Shown one piece after another: positions 63,880 through 64,000 of a DNA stretch of 64,000 nucleotides. The notes under the pieces are model-generated. The model was not told the origin of the DNA. It saw only the letters and a list, made by a program, of their open reading frames with translations, and did no database searches. The number at the start of each line of letters is the position of its first letter. Within the stretch, counting starts at the first letter, position 1. This stretch comes from Alphaproteobacteria bacterium. Its GTDB lineage: Bacteria; Pseudomonadota; Alphaproteobacteria; UBA9219. The translations under genes were made by a program, and so were the position numbers. The stretch is from positions 62,001 to 126,000 of the forward strand of contig JAGWIK010000002.1 of the NCBI GenBank assembly GCA_028866275.1. The letters are read 5' to 3'.

Positions 63880-64000
63880 ACACTATGATTTTATTCTGCA
63901 AATGAAACGATTCGGCCAAAAGACATAAAATTTACGGCTTTTTGCCGGTATTGCGACCCAAAAGCCGTGAAGAATAAGCGAACATCGAAAAAATCAGCGA

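Overview
The window reads as one contiguous piece of an alphaproteobacterial chromosome. The support is a GcrA-type cell-cycle regulator, a nuoE-to-nuoN operon followed by birA, a purL-bolA pair, squalene/hopanoid genes hpnB-C-D-E, a 3-hydroxybutyrate dehydrogenase, a Lol lipoprotein exporter and a porin (so a Gram-negative envelope), and base composition that is GC-rich by eye. I see no phage, transposase, plasmid or CRISPR genes. I cannot name the order or genus from sequence alone.

Layout. 1-12241: respiratory complex I from the 3' part of nuoE through nuoN on the + strand, with three extra genes inside it: two small unrecognised ORFs between nuoF and nuoG, and a secreted DUF2059-like protein between nuoJ and nuoK. 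12241-16863: birA, purL, a BolA-family gene, a small membrane protein on the - strand, tRNA-Ser(CGA), and an AT-richer HAD phosphatase gene flanked by an imperfect direct repeat. 16938-24523: obg (-), a chemoreceptor and a porin (+), parE (-), and a stand-alone HD protein resembling (p)ppGpp hydrolase domains (-). 24524-25498: a promoter region with three DnaA-box matches, then gcrA and a shared terminator. 25508-29584: hpnB-C-D-E on the - strand. 29829-35662: ornithine cyclodeaminase, a glutamate-5-kinase-like protein, CsaA, an archaeal-type ProRS, then a LolC/E-LolD exporter. 35784-39266: gyrA-coaD, then tRNA-Lys(TTT) preceded on the + strand by palindromes and partial copies of its 3' end. 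39432-46153: yajC-secD (+), then on the - strand ispH, a GT9 glycosyltransferase, a large membrane protein and mazG. 46559-49896: nrdA, a small ORF and nrdB behind candidate NrdR and DnaA sites. 49906-58175: bdhA, an unknown protein with anmK, tyrS with a nucleosidase, an unknown ORF, and a - strand tatD/MBL/GT-C operon. 58260-63714: trmFO, an iscS-hscB pair with a duplicated hscB start and a palindromic insert, an alpha/beta hydrolase, and argC-cutA.

How the genes fit together. Most of the window is core housekeeping: NADH-driven proton pumping, purine and deoxynucleotide synthesis, chromosome topology (ParE, GyrA), CoA synthesis, Sec and Lol export, isoprenoid and squalene supply (IspH, HpnCDE), Fe-S assembly and tRNA modification and charging. 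Cell-cycle coupling is suggested by DnaA-box matches upstream of gcrA, nrdA and argC. The parts I find hardest to explain are the extra genes in the nuo operon, the proline-themed OCD/kinase/CsaA/ProRS block, the orphan HD alarmone-hydrolase-like gene, the nrdA-nrdB spacer gene, and two small repeat loci (beside tRNA-Lys and at the hscB start). All functional calls rest on reading translated sequence and motifs; no database search was run.
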